Shown: piece by piece, positions 7,757 through 17,001 of the stretch | Numbering within the stretch: position 1 is the stretch's first letter | Layout of the letters: the number at the start of each line of letters is the position of its first letter | NCBI GenBank assembly: GCA_023664485.1 | Contig: JAMPFK010000017.1 | Span: 1-58,550, forward strand | Source: Bacteroides fragilis | GTDB lineage: Bacteria > Bacillota > Clostridia > Lachnospirales > Lachnospiraceae | Direction of reading: 5' to 3' | Length of the DNA: 58,550 bases | The notes under the pieces: model-generated | What the model was told of the DNA's origin: nothing | What the model saw: the letters and a program-made list of their open reading frames with translations, nothing else | The model's database searches: none | Translations under genes and position numbers: made by a program

Positions 7757-9052
7757 ATGAGCAGAGTGATTGTAACGGGCGGCGGAGCCGCCGGCATGAT
7801 GGCCGCCATCAGCGCGGCAGAGCGGGGGCATCGGGTGCTTCTGCTTGAACAGAACGGGAAGCTTGGGAAAAAGCTTTTTATCACAGGAAAAGGCAGATGT
7901 AATGTGACCAACGCCTGTGAGATGGATAAGCTGTTTGAAAATGTGGTTTCCAACCCTAAATTTCTATACAGCGCCTTTTATGGGTTTGATAACAGAAAAG
8001 TGATGGCTTTATTGGAGGAAGCGGGGTGCCCGTTAAAGACAGAAAGAGGAGAACGGGTTTTTCCCGCTTCCGACCATTCTTCGGATATTATCGCGGCCTT
8101 ACAGCGCCTTTTGAAAAAGGGCGGGGTGGAAGTCCGGCTGCATACGAAGGTACAAAAGCTCTTAACAGAGCCGCTCTTGACAGAACCGCTTCTGACAGAG
8201 CCGTTTCCGGCGGAGGCGCTGCCTGCGGGAACGTCGTCCATGCGCGTCCGCGGCGTATGCCTTGCGGATGGGACGAAAGAGGAAGCGGATGCGGTTATCC
8301 TGGCCACGGGCGGGCTTTCCTATCCTTCCACCGGTTCGACGGGGGACGGCTTCCGGATGGCGGAAGAACTCGGACATACGAAGAAAGGCTGTGTGCCCGC
8401 GCTCGTGCCGCTCACCGTCTCGGAAAGCTGGTGCCAGTCCCTGCAGGGGCTTTCCCTGAAAAATGTAAGCCTTTTGATGCGGGAAGGAAAGAAAGTAAGA
8501 TACGAGGGTTTCGGCGAGATGCTTTTTACCCATTTCGGCGTCAGCGGCCCGCTCGTATTGAGCGCCAGCAGTTTCTATGGAAAATGTAAGAAAAGGGAAG
8601 AAGTCTTTCTGGAACTGGACTTAAAGCCGGCCCTGTCGGAAGAGCAGCTGGATAAAAGGCTTCTGCGGGATTTTGAGGAAAATCAGAAGAAGCAGTTCAA
8701 AAATGCGCTCGGCGGCCTGTTTCCGATAAGGCTCATACCGGTCATGGTCGGGCTTTCCGGAATCGCGCCGGAGAAAAAAGTAAACGAGGTTACGAAAGAG
8801 GAACGAAGAAAGCTGTTGGAGCTGATAAAGCATTTAAGACTCCATGTGACGGGCACACGGGGACTGGATGAGGCAATTATTACCCAGGGAGGCATTTCTG
8901 TTAAGGAAGTCAATCCTTCCACGATGGAATCCAGACGGATCAGGGGCCTGTATTTTGCGGGGGAGTTACTGGATGTGGACGCGCTGACGGGCGGTTTTAA
9001 TCTGCAGATAGCATGGGCGACAGGGCATCTTGCGGGCACCAGCATCGAATAA
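7757..9052 (+). CDS. HI0933/YhiN-family FAD-dependent flavoprotein
   Basis: NAD(P)/FAD-dependent oxidoreductase of the BaiN/HI0933 family, whose physiological role is still poorly defined. The 431 residues show an N-terminal Rossmann dinucleotide fold (VIVTGGGAAGMMAA), the family signature GKGRCNVTN near residue 45, an ATGGLSYPSTGSTGDGF segment near 185 and the C-terminal GGFNLQIAWATGHLAG. The start follows AAGGAAG, 2 bp after the RpiR gene. An in-frame 15-bp triplication sits near residues 135-149, between the first FAD block and the insert domain. Cmk follows after 27 bp. Confidence 0.9.
   Translation: MSRVIVTGGGAAGMMAAISAAERGHRVLLLEQNGKLGKKLFITGKGRCNVTNACEMDKLFENVVSNPKFLYSAFYGFDNRKVMALLEEAGCPLKTERGERVFPASDHSSDIIAALQRLLKKGGVEVRLHTKVQKLLTEPLLTEPLLTEPFPAEALPAGTSSMRVRGVCLADGTKEEADAVILATGGLSYPSTGSTGDGFRMAEELGHTKKGCVPALVPLTVSESWCQSLQGLSLKNVSLLMREGKKVRYEGFGEMLFTHFGVSGPLVLSASSFYGKCKKREEVFLELDLKPALSEEQLDKRLLRDFEENQKKQFKNALGGLFPIRLIPVMVGLSGIAPEKKVNEVTKEERRKLLELIKHLRLHVTGTRGLDEAIITQGGISVKEVNPSTMESRRIRGLYFAGELLDVDALTGGFNLQIAWATGHLAGTSIE
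8159..8203 (+). repeat. In-frame 15-bp tandem repeat, three copies
   Basis: Three copies of a 15-bp unit (CTC TTG ACA GAG CCG with silent variants) encode LLTEP three times inside the HI0933-type flavoprotein gene. Silent differences between copies show it is not a very recent duplication. Confidence 0.85.
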
Positions 9053-9079
9053 GAAAGAAGGAAGGCAGGAACAGATAAC

Positions 9080-9757
9080 ATGGGATATAATATCGCGATT
9101 GACGGGCCGGCAGGCGCGGGAAAGAGCACGATCGCCAAAAGGGCGGCCAAGGAGCTTCATTTTATTTATGTGGATACCGGGGCGATGTACAGGGCGATGG
9201 GCGTTTATCTGATGCGGGAGGGCGTGGACGCGGCAGACGCGGCGGCTGTCAGTGCCAAATGCGGGGAAGCGGATATCACGATCCGCTATGAGAACGGCGA
9301 GCAGGTCGTCTATCTGAATGGAGAGAATGTGAACGGCGTGATCAGAAGCGAGCAGGCGGGTACAATGGCGTCTTTAACGAGCCGGAATCCCGATGTCCGG
9401 AAAAAGCTCGTGGAATTACAGCAGAAACTTGCGGCGGATGCCGACGTAATAATGGATGGAAGGGATATCGGGACCTGCGTTCTTCCGGACGCCCAGGTGA
9501 AGGTCTATCTGACGGCGGGCAGCAAGGTGCGGGCAATGCGCCGTTATAAGGAGCTCACAGCAAAGGGGGAGGCCTGTGATATCGAAGTGATCGAAAAGGA
9601 TATTATCGAGCGGGATCATCTGGATATGACGCGGGAGATTTCCCCGCTGCGGCAGGCGGAAGATGCCGTTTTGATCGATTCTTCCGATATGACGATAGAG
9701 GAAGTGGCGGCGCAGATCATCGCGCTGGCAGACGACAGGAAACAGGATAGGAAATAA
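9080..9757 (+). CDS. cmk: Cytidylate kinase
   Basis: Phosphorylates CMP/dCMP to the diphosphate. The 225 residues carry the P-loop GPAGAGKST at about 9-17, the DTGAMYRA substrate segment at about 33-40, the DGRDIGTCVLPDA motif near 130 and the lid region with RDHLDMTREISPL. Length fits the bacterial enzyme. In Clostridia cmk commonly sits directly before ispH and an S1-domain gene, exactly as here; the gap to ispH is 15 bp, so they form one operon. Confidence 0.96.
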   Translation: MGYNIAIDGPAGAGKSTIAKRAAKELHFIYVDTGAMYRAMGVYLMREGVDAADAAAVSAKCGEADITIRYENGEQVVYLNGENVNGVIRSEQAGTMASLTSRNPDVRKKLVELQQKLAADADVIMDGRDIGTCVLPDAQVKVYLTAGSKVRAMRRYKELTAKGEACDIEVIEKDIIERDHLDMTREISPLRQAEDAVLIDSSDMTIEEVAAQIIALADDRKQDRK

Positions 9758-9772
9758 GACAGGGAACAGGGT

Positions 9773-10621
9773 ATGGAAGTGATATTGGCAAAGAATGCGG
9801 GCTTCTGTTTCGGTGTGAAACGCGCGGTGGATACCGTATACGAACAGGCAGGGACGGAGGGAAAGCTATATACATACGGACCGATCATCCACAACGAAGG
9901 AGTCGTGAAGGATCTGGAAAAGAAAGGCGTTTATTCCATTGCGTCGGAGGCGGAGCTTGACGGGATAACGGAGGGGACGGTCGTGATCCGTTCCCATGGC
10001 GTGCCGGAAGCCATCTGTAAGAAAATAGAGGAACGGGGACTGCGGTGCGTCGATGCTACCTGTCCTTTTGTCAAAAGAATTCACGATATCGTGAGCAGAG
10101 AGAGCGCGGCGGGCCGTCAGATCGTCGTGATCGGTAATGCGGGACACCCGGAGGTAGAGGGCATTCTCGGCTGGTGCAGGACGCCCGCGATCGTGATCGA
10201 ATCGCTGGAAGAGGCGGAAAAATTCAGCTATCAGGGGGAAAAAGAGCTGTGCGTTGTGTCGCAGACGACATATAACTACAATAAATTTCAAGATATAGTT
10301 GAAATTTTTGAGCAAAAAGGTTACAATGTTATTGTTGTGAATACTATATGTAACGCGACGGAAGTAAGACAGACCGAAGCAAGAAAGATAGCATCTCAGG
10401 TTGATGTGATGATAGTAATAGGTGGAAATCATAGTTCTAATACGCAGAAATTATATGAAATCTGTAGACAGGAGTGTGAGAACACATATTTTATACAGAC
10501 ATTGGATGACTTATATTTAGAGTTACCTGAATCTGTCCGGCTGGTAGGTATTACAGCAGGGGCATCTACCCCGAACAATATTATTGAGGAGGTTCAAAAT
10601 TATGTCAGAATTAACTTTTGA
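9773..10621 (+). CDS. ispH: 4-hydroxy-3-methylbut-2-enyl diphosphate reductase
   Basis: Last step of the MEP isoprenoid pathway, an iron-sulfur enzyme giving IPP and DMAPP. The three cluster cysteines lie in NAGFCFGVKRAVD (Cys12), CVDATCPFVKRIHD (about 96) and NTICNATEVRQTEA (about 190); the substrate motif AGASTPNNIIEEV is near the end. At 282 residues it is a complete stand-alone enzyme. Its last 20 bases overlap the start of the S1-protein gene, and the S1 ribosome site (GAGGAGG) lies inside the ispH coding region, implying translational coupling. In several relatives the two are fused into one protein. Confidence 0.96.
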   Translation: MEVILAKNAGFCFGVKRAVDTVYEQAGTEGKLYTYGPIIHNEGVVKDLEKKGVYSIASEAELDGITEGTVVIRSHGVPEAICKKIEERGLRCVDATCPFVKRIHDIVSRESAAGRQIVVIGNAGHPEVEGILGWCRTPAIVIESLEEAEKFSYQGEKELCVVSQTTYNYNKFQDIVEIFEQKGYNVIVVNTICNATEVRQTEARKIASQVDVMIVIGGNHSSNTQKLYEICRQECENTYFIQTLDDLYLELPESVRLVGITAGASTPNNIIEEVQNYVRINF

Positions 10622-11747
10622 ACAAATGTTAGAAGAGTCTTTAAAGACAATACACGCAGGGGAGGTTGTTGAAGGTACAGTCATCGATGTGAAGCCGGAA
10701 GAAATTATTCTCAACATTGGATACAAATCAGACGGCATCCTGCTCAGAAATGAATATACGAACGAACCGAACGTGGATTTGACGACCGTGGTAAAGCCTG
10801 GAGAAACAATGGAAGTAAAGGTGTTAAAGGTAAATGACGGGGAGGGACAGGTTCTTCTTACCTACAAACGTCTTGCCGCAGACAGAGGGAATAAGCGGAT
10901 CGAAGAGGCATATAATAATAAGGAAGTGCTGACGGCGAAGGTTGTCCAGGTACTGGAGGGCGGTTTAAGCGTCGTTGTTGAGGAGGTCAGGATTTTCATC
11001 CCGGCAAGCCTCGTATCCGACAGCTACGAGAAGGATCTTACCAAATATGCGGGACAGGAAATTCAGTTCGTAATCAGCGAATACAATCCGAAAAGAAGAC
11101 GTTATATCGGCGACCGCAAGCAGCTTCTTCTGGCTGAGAAAGCCGAACTGCAGAGACAGTTATTTGAAAGGATCAGGGAAGGCGACACCGTAGAAGGCGT
11201 TGTTAAAAATGTTACGGATTTCGGCGCGTTTATCGATTTGGGCGGCGCTGACGGGCTGCTCCATATTTCCGAGATGTCATGGGGAAGAGTGGAGAATCCT
11301 AAGAAGGTGTTCAGGGTCGGCGACAAATTGAAAGTGCTGATCAAGGAGATTTCCGGAACCAAAGTTGCGCTCAGCCTGAAATTTGAGGATTCCAATCCCT
11401 GGAAGGGCGCGGCGGAGAAATATGCGGCAGGCAGCGTTGTGACCGGAAAGGTCGCAAGAATGACAGATTTTGGCGCGTTCATCGAGCTGGAATCCGGTAT
11501 CGACGCGCTGCTCCATGTATCACAGATTTCCAGAGAGCATATCGACAAACCGTCGGATGTTCTGAAGGTTGGAGAAGAAGTGACTGCGAAGGTAGTCGAT
11601 TTCAATGAAGCGGATAAGAAGATCAGCCTGAGCATTAAGGCGCTTCTCACACAGGAACCTAAGGCTGTGGAAGAGGATGCGGATGTCGTATCCGTAGACA
11701 TTGAATCCGTGATCGCGAACGGGAGCGGAGAAAACGACCAGGCGTGA
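10602..11747 (+). CDS. Four-domain S1 RNA-binding protein (RpsA-like)
   Basis: Ribosome-associated or mRNA-binding protein with four S1 (OB-fold) repeats: about residues 14-80 (VEGTVIDVKPEEIILNIGYK), 98-160, 184-252 (VKNVTDFGAFIDLGG, then GLLHISEMSW) and 270-338 (VARMTDFGAFIELESG, then ALLHVSQIS). Repeats 3 and 4 are the best conserved. The start at 10602 follows GAGGAGG; an upstream in-frame codon at 10584 would overlap ispH further and lacks a site. The shorter, four-repeat form is usual in Firmicutes, unlike the six-repeat proteobacterial S1. Confidence 0.9.
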   Translation: MSELTFEQMLEESLKTIHAGEVVEGTVIDVKPEEIILNIGYKSDGILLRNEYTNEPNVDLTTVVKPGETMEVKVLKVNDGEGQVLLTYKRLAADRGNKRIEEAYNNKEVLTAKVVQVLEGGLSVVVEEVRIFIPASLVSDSYEKDLTKYAGQEIQFVISEYNPKRRRYIGDRKQLLLAEKAELQRQLFERIREGDTVEGVVKNVTDFGAFIDLGGADGLLHISEMSWGRVENPKKVFRVGDKLKVLIKEISGTKVALSLKFEDSNPWKGAAEKYAAGSVVTGKVARMTDFGAFIELESGIDALLHVSQISREHIDKPSDVLKVGEEVTAKVVDFNEADKKISLSIKALLTQEPKAVEEDADVVSVDIESVIANGSGENDQA

Positions 11748-11799
11748 GCATTTCCCACAGGGGCATTTTCATAAAATAATAAGAGAGTGAGAATTGTAT

Positions 11800-12576
11800 A
11801 TGGCATATGATTACGAATACTTCAAAAAAGCGGTTTTGGATCTGACCAAAATTGATTTGGACGCTTACAAAGAGAAGCAGATGAAGCGTCGTATTGATAC
11901 GTTGATTGCCAAGAATAAGATTACCGGATATGAGAATTATGTCGCGGCGCTCAAAAAAGATACCCGGATGTTCGAGGAGTTTGTGAATTATCTGACCATC
12001 AACGTTTCGGAGTTTTACCGCAATCCCGACCAATGGCAGATCATGGACAGGGAGATTATCCCCGAACTGATCCGGAAATTTGGTAAGAATTTAAAGATCT
12101 GGAGTGCAGCCTGCTCGACCGGCGATGAACCGTACTCTCTTGTTATGGCATTTTCAAGACATCTGCCTTTGAACCAGATCAAAATATACGCGACTGATTT
12201 GGATAAGCAGGTCATTGCGAAAGCAAAGACCGGTTTATATGTGGAGAAAAGTATCGCCAGCGTGCCCGATGATCTGAAGAAAAAATACTTTACCAAGATC
12301 GGGCCGTCTTACCAGATTTCGAACGAGATCAAGTCGAGGGTGGAGTTTAAAGAACATAATCTGTTGAAGGATACATATCCGACGGATTGCCACCTGATCG
12401 TCTGCCGTAATGTGCTGATCTACTTTACGGAGGAAGCAAAGGACGAGGTGTTCCGTAAGTTCCAGAAATGTCTGAAACCGGGCGGTTTCCTGTTCATCGG
12501 CAGTACGGAACAGATCATTAACCACAAGGACATCGGTTTTGAGCGCAGGAATTCTTTCTATTACGAGAAACCCTGA
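11800..12576 (+). CDS. cheR: CheR-type chemoreceptor glutamate methyltransferase
   Basis: Methylates chemoreceptor glutamates using S-adenosylmethionine. The 258 residues contain the N-terminal helical domain (about 1-75), then the SAM fold with IWSAACSTGDEPYSL near residue 100 (motif I, family-specific), YATDLDKQVIAKA, and CRNVLIYFTEEAK near 205. A TTG at 11794 is in frame but less likely than the ATG at 11800. It follows the S1 gene by 52 bp and ends at a strong terminator. It stands apart from other che genes; the chemoreceptor at 4.3 kb is a possible target. Confidence 0.93.
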   Translation: MAYDYEYFKKAVLDLTKIDLDAYKEKQMKRRIDTLIAKNKITGYENYVAALKKDTRMFEEFVNYLTINVSEFYRNPDQWQIMDREIIPELIRKFGKNLKIWSAACSTGDEPYSLVMAFSRHLPLNQIKIYATDLDKQVIAKAKTGLYVEKSIASVPDDLKKKYFTKIGPSYQISNEIKSRVEFKEHNLLKDTYPTDCHLIVCRNVLIYFTEEAKDEVFRKFQKCLKPGGFLFIGSTEQIINHKDIGFERRNSFYYEKP

Positions 12577-12598
12577 AAAATCATAAGACAGAAGCAAG

Positions 12599-12625
12599 GC
12601 GCAGGCCCTCAGGCCTGCGCTTTTT
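12599..12625 (+). terminator. Strong terminator after cheR
   Basis: Perfect 9-bp stem GCGCAGGCC/GGCCTGCGC, loop CTCA, then TTTTT. Confidence 0.93.
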
Positions 12626-12697
12626 ATGGTATGATGCAAGATATGGCGATAAATAATATATCGATATAGGAAATACCGGAACAGGAGCGGAAAGAGA

Positions 12698-13810
12698 TCA
12701 GATTCCTGCCATCTTGCCCAGCAGATAGCTGGCATAGGAGGAGAACAGCTCCCGGTCCTGTTTGCGTTCCTCCGTCAGCTCAAAGAACAGCTCTTTGCTC
12801 TTATATTCCCGTTTGAAAAAGGGTTCCACCTGTACGTCCCACTGGGGCAGATAGGAAGAGAATTTCCGGGTATAGCAGGTCGCAGCAGAAGCCTGTGTGC
12901 GGTATGTCTTATCGACAAAGGAAGACACGGATTTGTGAATGGCGGTGTCCTCCGCAGGCAGATAATAGTAGTCCTTATAATTGGAATAGAAATATTTCAT
13001 TTCTTCCTCGTAAATGGGAACCCTTAATATGCCCCCGTTCCCTTCGCCGTTGAAACAGCAGCCGTTGGAAACAGCGGAAATCGGGCGGGGAATCGTGCAC
13101 GGAAAGGCAAGTTTCATCACAAGCATCTGCCGTCCCATGCCGCTGCTGTCGGGATAGGAGGCGGCATGTACCTTTTTTACCCGGATGTCGCCGTTGAACA
13201 GGTCATGATAGGCGAGCAGGGGAACGAGCCGCAGCATTCCCTTCATATCGTCGCCGTTATGCAGAATCAGCAGTTTATAGAGATAGTCGGCCGCATTTTT
13301 GACATAGGTATGATAAATATTGATCAGCTGGCCGCCGTTGTACTTATCTTCCCGGCCGATGCCCAGAAAGGCTTCCAGCGTCTTCTGCTTGCAGTTTGGC
13401 GTATTCAGGAAAAATTTATAGGGAGAGATCCGCCGGTACAGATCGATCCCCTCGAAAGAATCGAAATTGCAGGGCAGCTCATACTGGCCGCATTTTTGCA
13501 GCAGGTAGGGCAGGTCGAAGTTATTGCCGTTAAAGTGGATCAGGTGCGTGTAGGAAGCGGCAAAGGCAAAGAAAGCTTCCAGGACGTCCTTTTCTTCCTC
13601 ATAATAATCGGCGAACCATTGTTTGACATACCAGCTCCCGCCGCTGCAATAGGCGGCTCCGATCAGATAAAGGCTGGAATTTTTCGCCGTAAAGCCGGTC
13701 GTTTCGATATCGATAAAAAGGATTTTTTCAAGCGGCGCGATCTGCTCCAGCGGATATTCCAGGGTGAAATTTTCCAGTTTCTTTTTTTCAATACGCATAC
13801 GCATCAACAT
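12698..13810 (-). CDS. RNase H-like (YprB-type) exonuclease-domain protein
   Basis: Predicted 3'-5' exonuclease-like protein of 370 residues. Exo motifs of the DEDD fold are visible: FIDIETTGF near residue 33, HFNGNNFDLPYLL near 90 and LILHNGDDMKGMLRL near 185. This spacing matches the ribonuclease H-like YprB domain family. The remaining 150 C-terminal residues are unassigned. Several ATG codons cluster at the start (13810, 13804, 13798) with no strong ribosome site, so the first residue is uncertain. It faces cheR and diverges from rnfC, with an AT-rich 165-bp region between it and rnfC. Substrate unknown. Confidence 0.8.
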   Translation of the reverse strand: MLMRMRIEKKKLENFTLEYPLEQIAPLEKILFIDIETTGFTAKNSSLYLIGAAYCSGGSWYVKQWFADYYEEEKDVLEAFFAFAASYTHLIHFNGNNFDLPYLLQKCGQYELPCNFDSFEGIDLYRRISPYKFFLNTPNCKQKTLEAFLGIGREDKYNGGQLINIYHTYVKNAADYLYKLLILHNGDDMKGMLRLVPLLAYHDLFNGDIRVKKVHAASYPDSSGMGRQMLVMKLAFPCTIPRPISAVSNGCCFNGEGNGGILRVPIYEEEMKYFYSNYKDYYYLPAEDTAIHKSVSSFVDKTYRTQASAATCYTRKFSSYLPQWDVQVEPFFKREYKSKELFFELTEERKQDRELFSSYASYLLGKMAGI

Positions 13811-13976
13811 CCGTTCATTTTATATTAAGTATTTATTCCATAAATAAATAATATCATATTTTTTGAATTAGCAGTAGTATTTTCCGTCGAAAAATAGTAT
13901 ATTTACTATGTAGGTTTTTGCAAATGAGAATCGGTTCGTGTTCACATTTGAGAATATAAGGAAAGAGGGGCATCGA

Positions 13977-15299
13977 ATGGCAAAATTAACATTTTCGGGT
14001 GGCATCCATCCGTATGATGGAAAAGATATTTCCAAAGAGAAACCTATGAAGGAGGTATTGCCGAAAGGAGATTTAGTCTATCCCTTATCGCAGCATATCG
14101 GCGCGCCCGCGAAAGCGATCGTGGCAAAAGGCGACCATGTGCTGACCGGTCAGAAAATCGCGGAGGCAGGGGCTTTTGTATCGGCGCCCATCTATGCGAC
14201 CGTATCCGGGACGGTGAAAGCGATCGAGCCGCACCGGGTCGTGACCGGGGACAGTGTGATGAGCATTATAGTCGAGAACGACGGGCTGTACGAGGAAGTG
14301 GAATATCCGCCCGTAAAGCCGCTGGAAGAGATGAGCAAAGAAGAGATTGTTGAACGGATAAAAGAGGCGGGTATTGTCGGTATGGGCGGCGCGGGCTTCC
14401 CGACCTTTATCAAGCTTTCGCCCAAAGAACCTGAAAAAATCGATTATGTTATCGCAAACTGCGCGGAATGCGAGCCCTATCTGACATCCGATTACAGAAG
14501 AATGATGGAAGAGCCGGAGAAGCTTGTGGAAGGGCTGAAAATCTTACTGCGCCTGTTTGATAACGCAAGGGGCATTCTCGCGGTGGAGGATAATAAACCG
14601 GACTGCATCGAGATTTTGAAGAAGCTGACGAAGGATGAAACGAGGATCAGCGTCAAGGCGCTGAAAACAAAATACCCGCAGGGAGCGGAACGGCAGCTGA
14701 TCTATGCCGCTGCCGGAAGAAAGATCAATTCCTCCATGCTGCCGGCGGATGCGGGCTGTATCGTAGATAATGTAGATACCATCGTGGCGGTCTATCATGC
14801 GGTAGTGGAAGGAAAGCCGCTGATGAACCGCATTGTGACGGTAACGGGGGATGCGGTCGCGGACCCGCGCAACTTTATCGTCAGGATCGGAACGAATTAT
14901 CATGAGCTGATCGAAGAGGCGGGCGGTTTTCAAAAGGAACCCGTGAAAATCGTTTCAGGCGGTCCGATGATGGGCTTTGCAATCTTTGATCTGGACGTGC
15001 CGACGACCAAGACGGCATCGGCGCTGCTTTGTATGACGGAGGACGCTGTGTCCGAGGCGGAGCCGGGCGCCTGCATCAACTGCGGAAGATGCGTGGAAGC
15101 CTGTCCGGGCCGCGTCGTGCCGAAGCTGCTCGCGGACTATGCGGAGCATTATGACGAAGAGGCGTTTCTGTCCCATGATGGCATGGAATGCTGCGAATGC
15201 GGATGCTGCAGCTTCGTATGTCCGGCCAAACGGCAGCTGACGCAGGCGATCAAGTCCATGCGTAAGATGCTGCTCGCGAAGAAGAAAAGTGCAAAGTAA
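13977..15299 (+). CDS. rnfC: Rnf complex subunit C
   Basis: Peripheral NADH-binding subunit of the ferredoxin:NAD+ oxidoreductase that drives ion export. The 440 residues show the N-terminal biotinyl-like fold, the glycine-rich NADH/FMN segment GIVGMGGAGFPTFIKL near 130 and NCAECEPYLTSDYR, and two C-terminal 4Fe-4S motifs: CINCGRCVEACP and CCECGCCSFVCP. The start at 13977 follows GGAAAGAGGGG; an upstream GTG at 13938 lacks a site. First gene of an operon in the order C-D-G-E-A-B. Confidence 0.95.
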   Translation: MAKLTFSGGIHPYDGKDISKEKPMKEVLPKGDLVYPLSQHIGAPAKAIVAKGDHVLTGQKIAEAGAFVSAPIYATVSGTVKAIEPHRVVTGDSVMSIIVENDGLYEEVEYPPVKPLEEMSKEEIVERIKEAGIVGMGGAGFPTFIKLSPKEPEKIDYVIANCAECEPYLTSDYRRMMEEPEKLVEGLKILLRLFDNARGILAVEDNKPDCIEILKKLTKDETRISVKALKTKYPQGAERQLIYAAAGRKINSSMLPADAGCIVDNVDTIVAVYHAVVEGKPLMNRIVTVTGDAVADPRNFIVRIGTNYHELIEEAGGFQKEPVKIVSGGPMMGFAIFDLDVPTTKTASALLCMTEDAVSEAEPGACINCGRCVEACPGRVVPKLLADYAEHYDEEAFLSHDGMECCECGCCSFVCPAKRQLTQAIKSMRKMLLAKKKSAK

Positions 15300-15350
15300 G
15301 TTTCCTTAACCGGCAGAGGACGCCGAATGAGGAATCTGATCTCTGGCACA

Positions 15351-15376
15351 GAAGAACCGCCTGCGGCAAGTTCTTC
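15351..15376 (+). other. Hairpin in rnfC-rnfD spacer
   Basis: GAAGAAC and GTTCTTC (7-bp arms) enclose a GC-rich 12-base loop in the 101-bp space before rnfD. There is no T-run, so it would more likely affect RNA stability or processing than stop transcription. Confidence 0.45.
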
Positions 15377-15400
15377 CAGACAATGAAAGGAGTAGAAAAA

Positions 15401-16333
15401 ATGAGCGATTTGATGAAAGTGTCATCCAATCCCCATATCAGAGCGAAATCTTCTACGGGCAGCATTATGCTGGCCGTTGTCATCGCGCTGCTGCCGGCGG
15501 CGGGCTTTGGTATCTACAATTTCGGGACGGATGCGCTGATTTTGATCCTGGTGACAGTTCTATCCACTGTCCTGACAGAATATATTTTTGAGAAAATTCT
15601 TGGGAAAAAAATTACGACAGGAGATTACTCGGCGGTCGTTACGGGGCTTCTTCTGGCGTTAAACCTGCCGGTTTCCGCGCCCTGGTGGATCGGCGTCGTC
15701 GGCGGCGTATTCGCGATTCTCGTCGTAAAGATGCTGTTCGGCGGCCTGGGGCAGAACTTTATGAATCCGGCGCTGGGAGCGAGATGCTTCCTGTTAATCT
15801 CTTTTACCTCGATCATGACGAATTTCGACTGCGACGCTTATACGGGCGCGACGCCCCTTGCGGCGTTAAAGAACGGCGGGACGGTGAATATTTTCAATAT
15901 GGTGGTCGGGAAGACGGCGGGAACCATCGGCGAGACTTCCATGGTCGCTATCGTCATCGGCGCCTGCTTCCTGATTCTGGTAGGCGTTATCGACCTGAGG
16001 ATTCCCGGAAGCTACATAGTGAGTTTTGTGATCTTTATCTGTCTGTTCGGCGGACGCGGCGTCGATTATGCTTATATTTCCGCGCATCTGGCCGGCGGCG
16101 GCCTGATGTTGGGGGCATTCTTTATGGCGACAGATTATGTGACGAGGCCGATCACCGTAAAAGGGCAGTATGTATACGGCGTCCTGCTCGGCATTTTAAC
16201 GGGTATTTTCCGTATTTTCGGGCCATCTGCGGAGGGGGTTTCCTATGCGATCATTCTTGGCAATCTTCTGGTGCCGTTGATTGAAAAAGCGACCCTTCCG
16301 ACAGCATTTGGGAAAGGGGGCGCGAAGGCATGA
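15401..16333 (+). CDS. rnfD: Rnf complex subunit D
   Basis: Membrane subunit of the Rnf ion pump carrying a covalent FMN. About 310 residues with 8-10 hydrophobic helices; the flavinylation motif appears as YTGATPL, with Thr151 as the predicted FMN attachment residue (by an ApbE-type transferase not in this window). The start at 15401 follows AAAGGAG; an ATG at 15383 lies inside that ribosome site and is rejected. The stop overlaps the rnfG start by 4 bp. Confidence 0.95.
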   Translation: MSDLMKVSSNPHIRAKSSTGSIMLAVVIALLPAAGFGIYNFGTDALILILVTVLSTVLTEYIFEKILGKKITTGDYSAVVTGLLLALNLPVSAPWWIGVVGGVFAILVVKMLFGGLGQNFMNPALGARCFLLISFTSIMTNFDCDAYTGATPLAALKNGGTVNIFNMVVGKTAGTIGETSMVAIVIGACFLILVGVIDLRIPGSYIVSFVIFICLFGGRGVDYAYISAHLAGGGLMLGAFFMATDYVTRPITVKGQYVYGVLLGILTGIFRIFGPSAEGVSYAIILGNLLVPLIEKATLPTAFGKGGAKA

Positions 16334-16962
16334 GCAAAGCGGCAAGCCAGGGAGTAAAAAAGAGTTCGGATATCGGCGGCATGTTCAAAGATGCGGCAAT
16401 TCTGCTCGCAATTACCTTAATTGCCGGCCTGCTTCTCGGTCTGGTCTACCAGATTACGAAGGAGCCCATCGCCGTACAGAAGGAAAAGGCAAAACAGGAA
16501 GCCTGCAGGGCGGTTTTTGAGGACGCCGCAGTCTTTGCGGAAATGGAGGCTGTCCAGCCTGACGCGCAGGAATGGGCGGCGGCCGGGTTTGCGCAGGAGA
16601 CGATAGACGAGGTCATGGAGGCGCAGGATGCTTCCGGCATGAGCCTCGGTTATGTGATTACCGTCACGACAAAAGAAGGCTATGGAGGAGATATCCGTTT
16701 TACCGTCGGCATCACGAAAGAAGGAACGGTGAACGGCATCGCGATTCTGGAAATAGCGGAGACGGCAGGGCTCGGTATGCGGGCGGAAGAGGTGCTTGCG
16801 CCGCAGTTTGGGAATAAGACCGTGGAACAGTTCCGGTATACGAAATCGGAGGCGGTATCCGATGACCAGATTGACGCGATTTCCGGTGCAACGATCACGA
16901 CAAACGCCGTGACCAATGGAGTCAATGCAGGATTATACTATTTTCAGACGAAGCTGCAATGA
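16330..16962 (+). CDS. rnfG: Rnf complex subunit G
   Basis: FMN-carrying subunit of the Rnf complex on the outer face of the membrane. The 210 residues have one N-terminal helix (about 18-38) followed by a soluble FMN-binding domain with EIAETAGLGMRAEE and the SGATITTNAV motif; Thr188 is the predicted phosphoester-linked FMN site. It begins in an ATGA overlap with rnfD. Confidence 0.95.
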   Translation: MSKAASQGVKKSSDIGGMFKDAAILLAITLIAGLLLGLVYQITKEPIAVQKEKAKQEACRAVFEDAAVFAEMEAVQPDAQEWAAAGFAQETIDEVMEAQDASGMSLGYVITVTTKEGYGGDIRFTVGITKEGTVNGIAILEIAETAGLGMRAEEVLAPQFGNKTVEQFRYTKSEAVSDDQIDAISGATITTNAVTNGVNAGLYYFQTKLQ

Positions 16963-17001
16963 TGCGCGGCTGCAGGCTGAGAAAGGAGAATGGATATAGA
17001 A

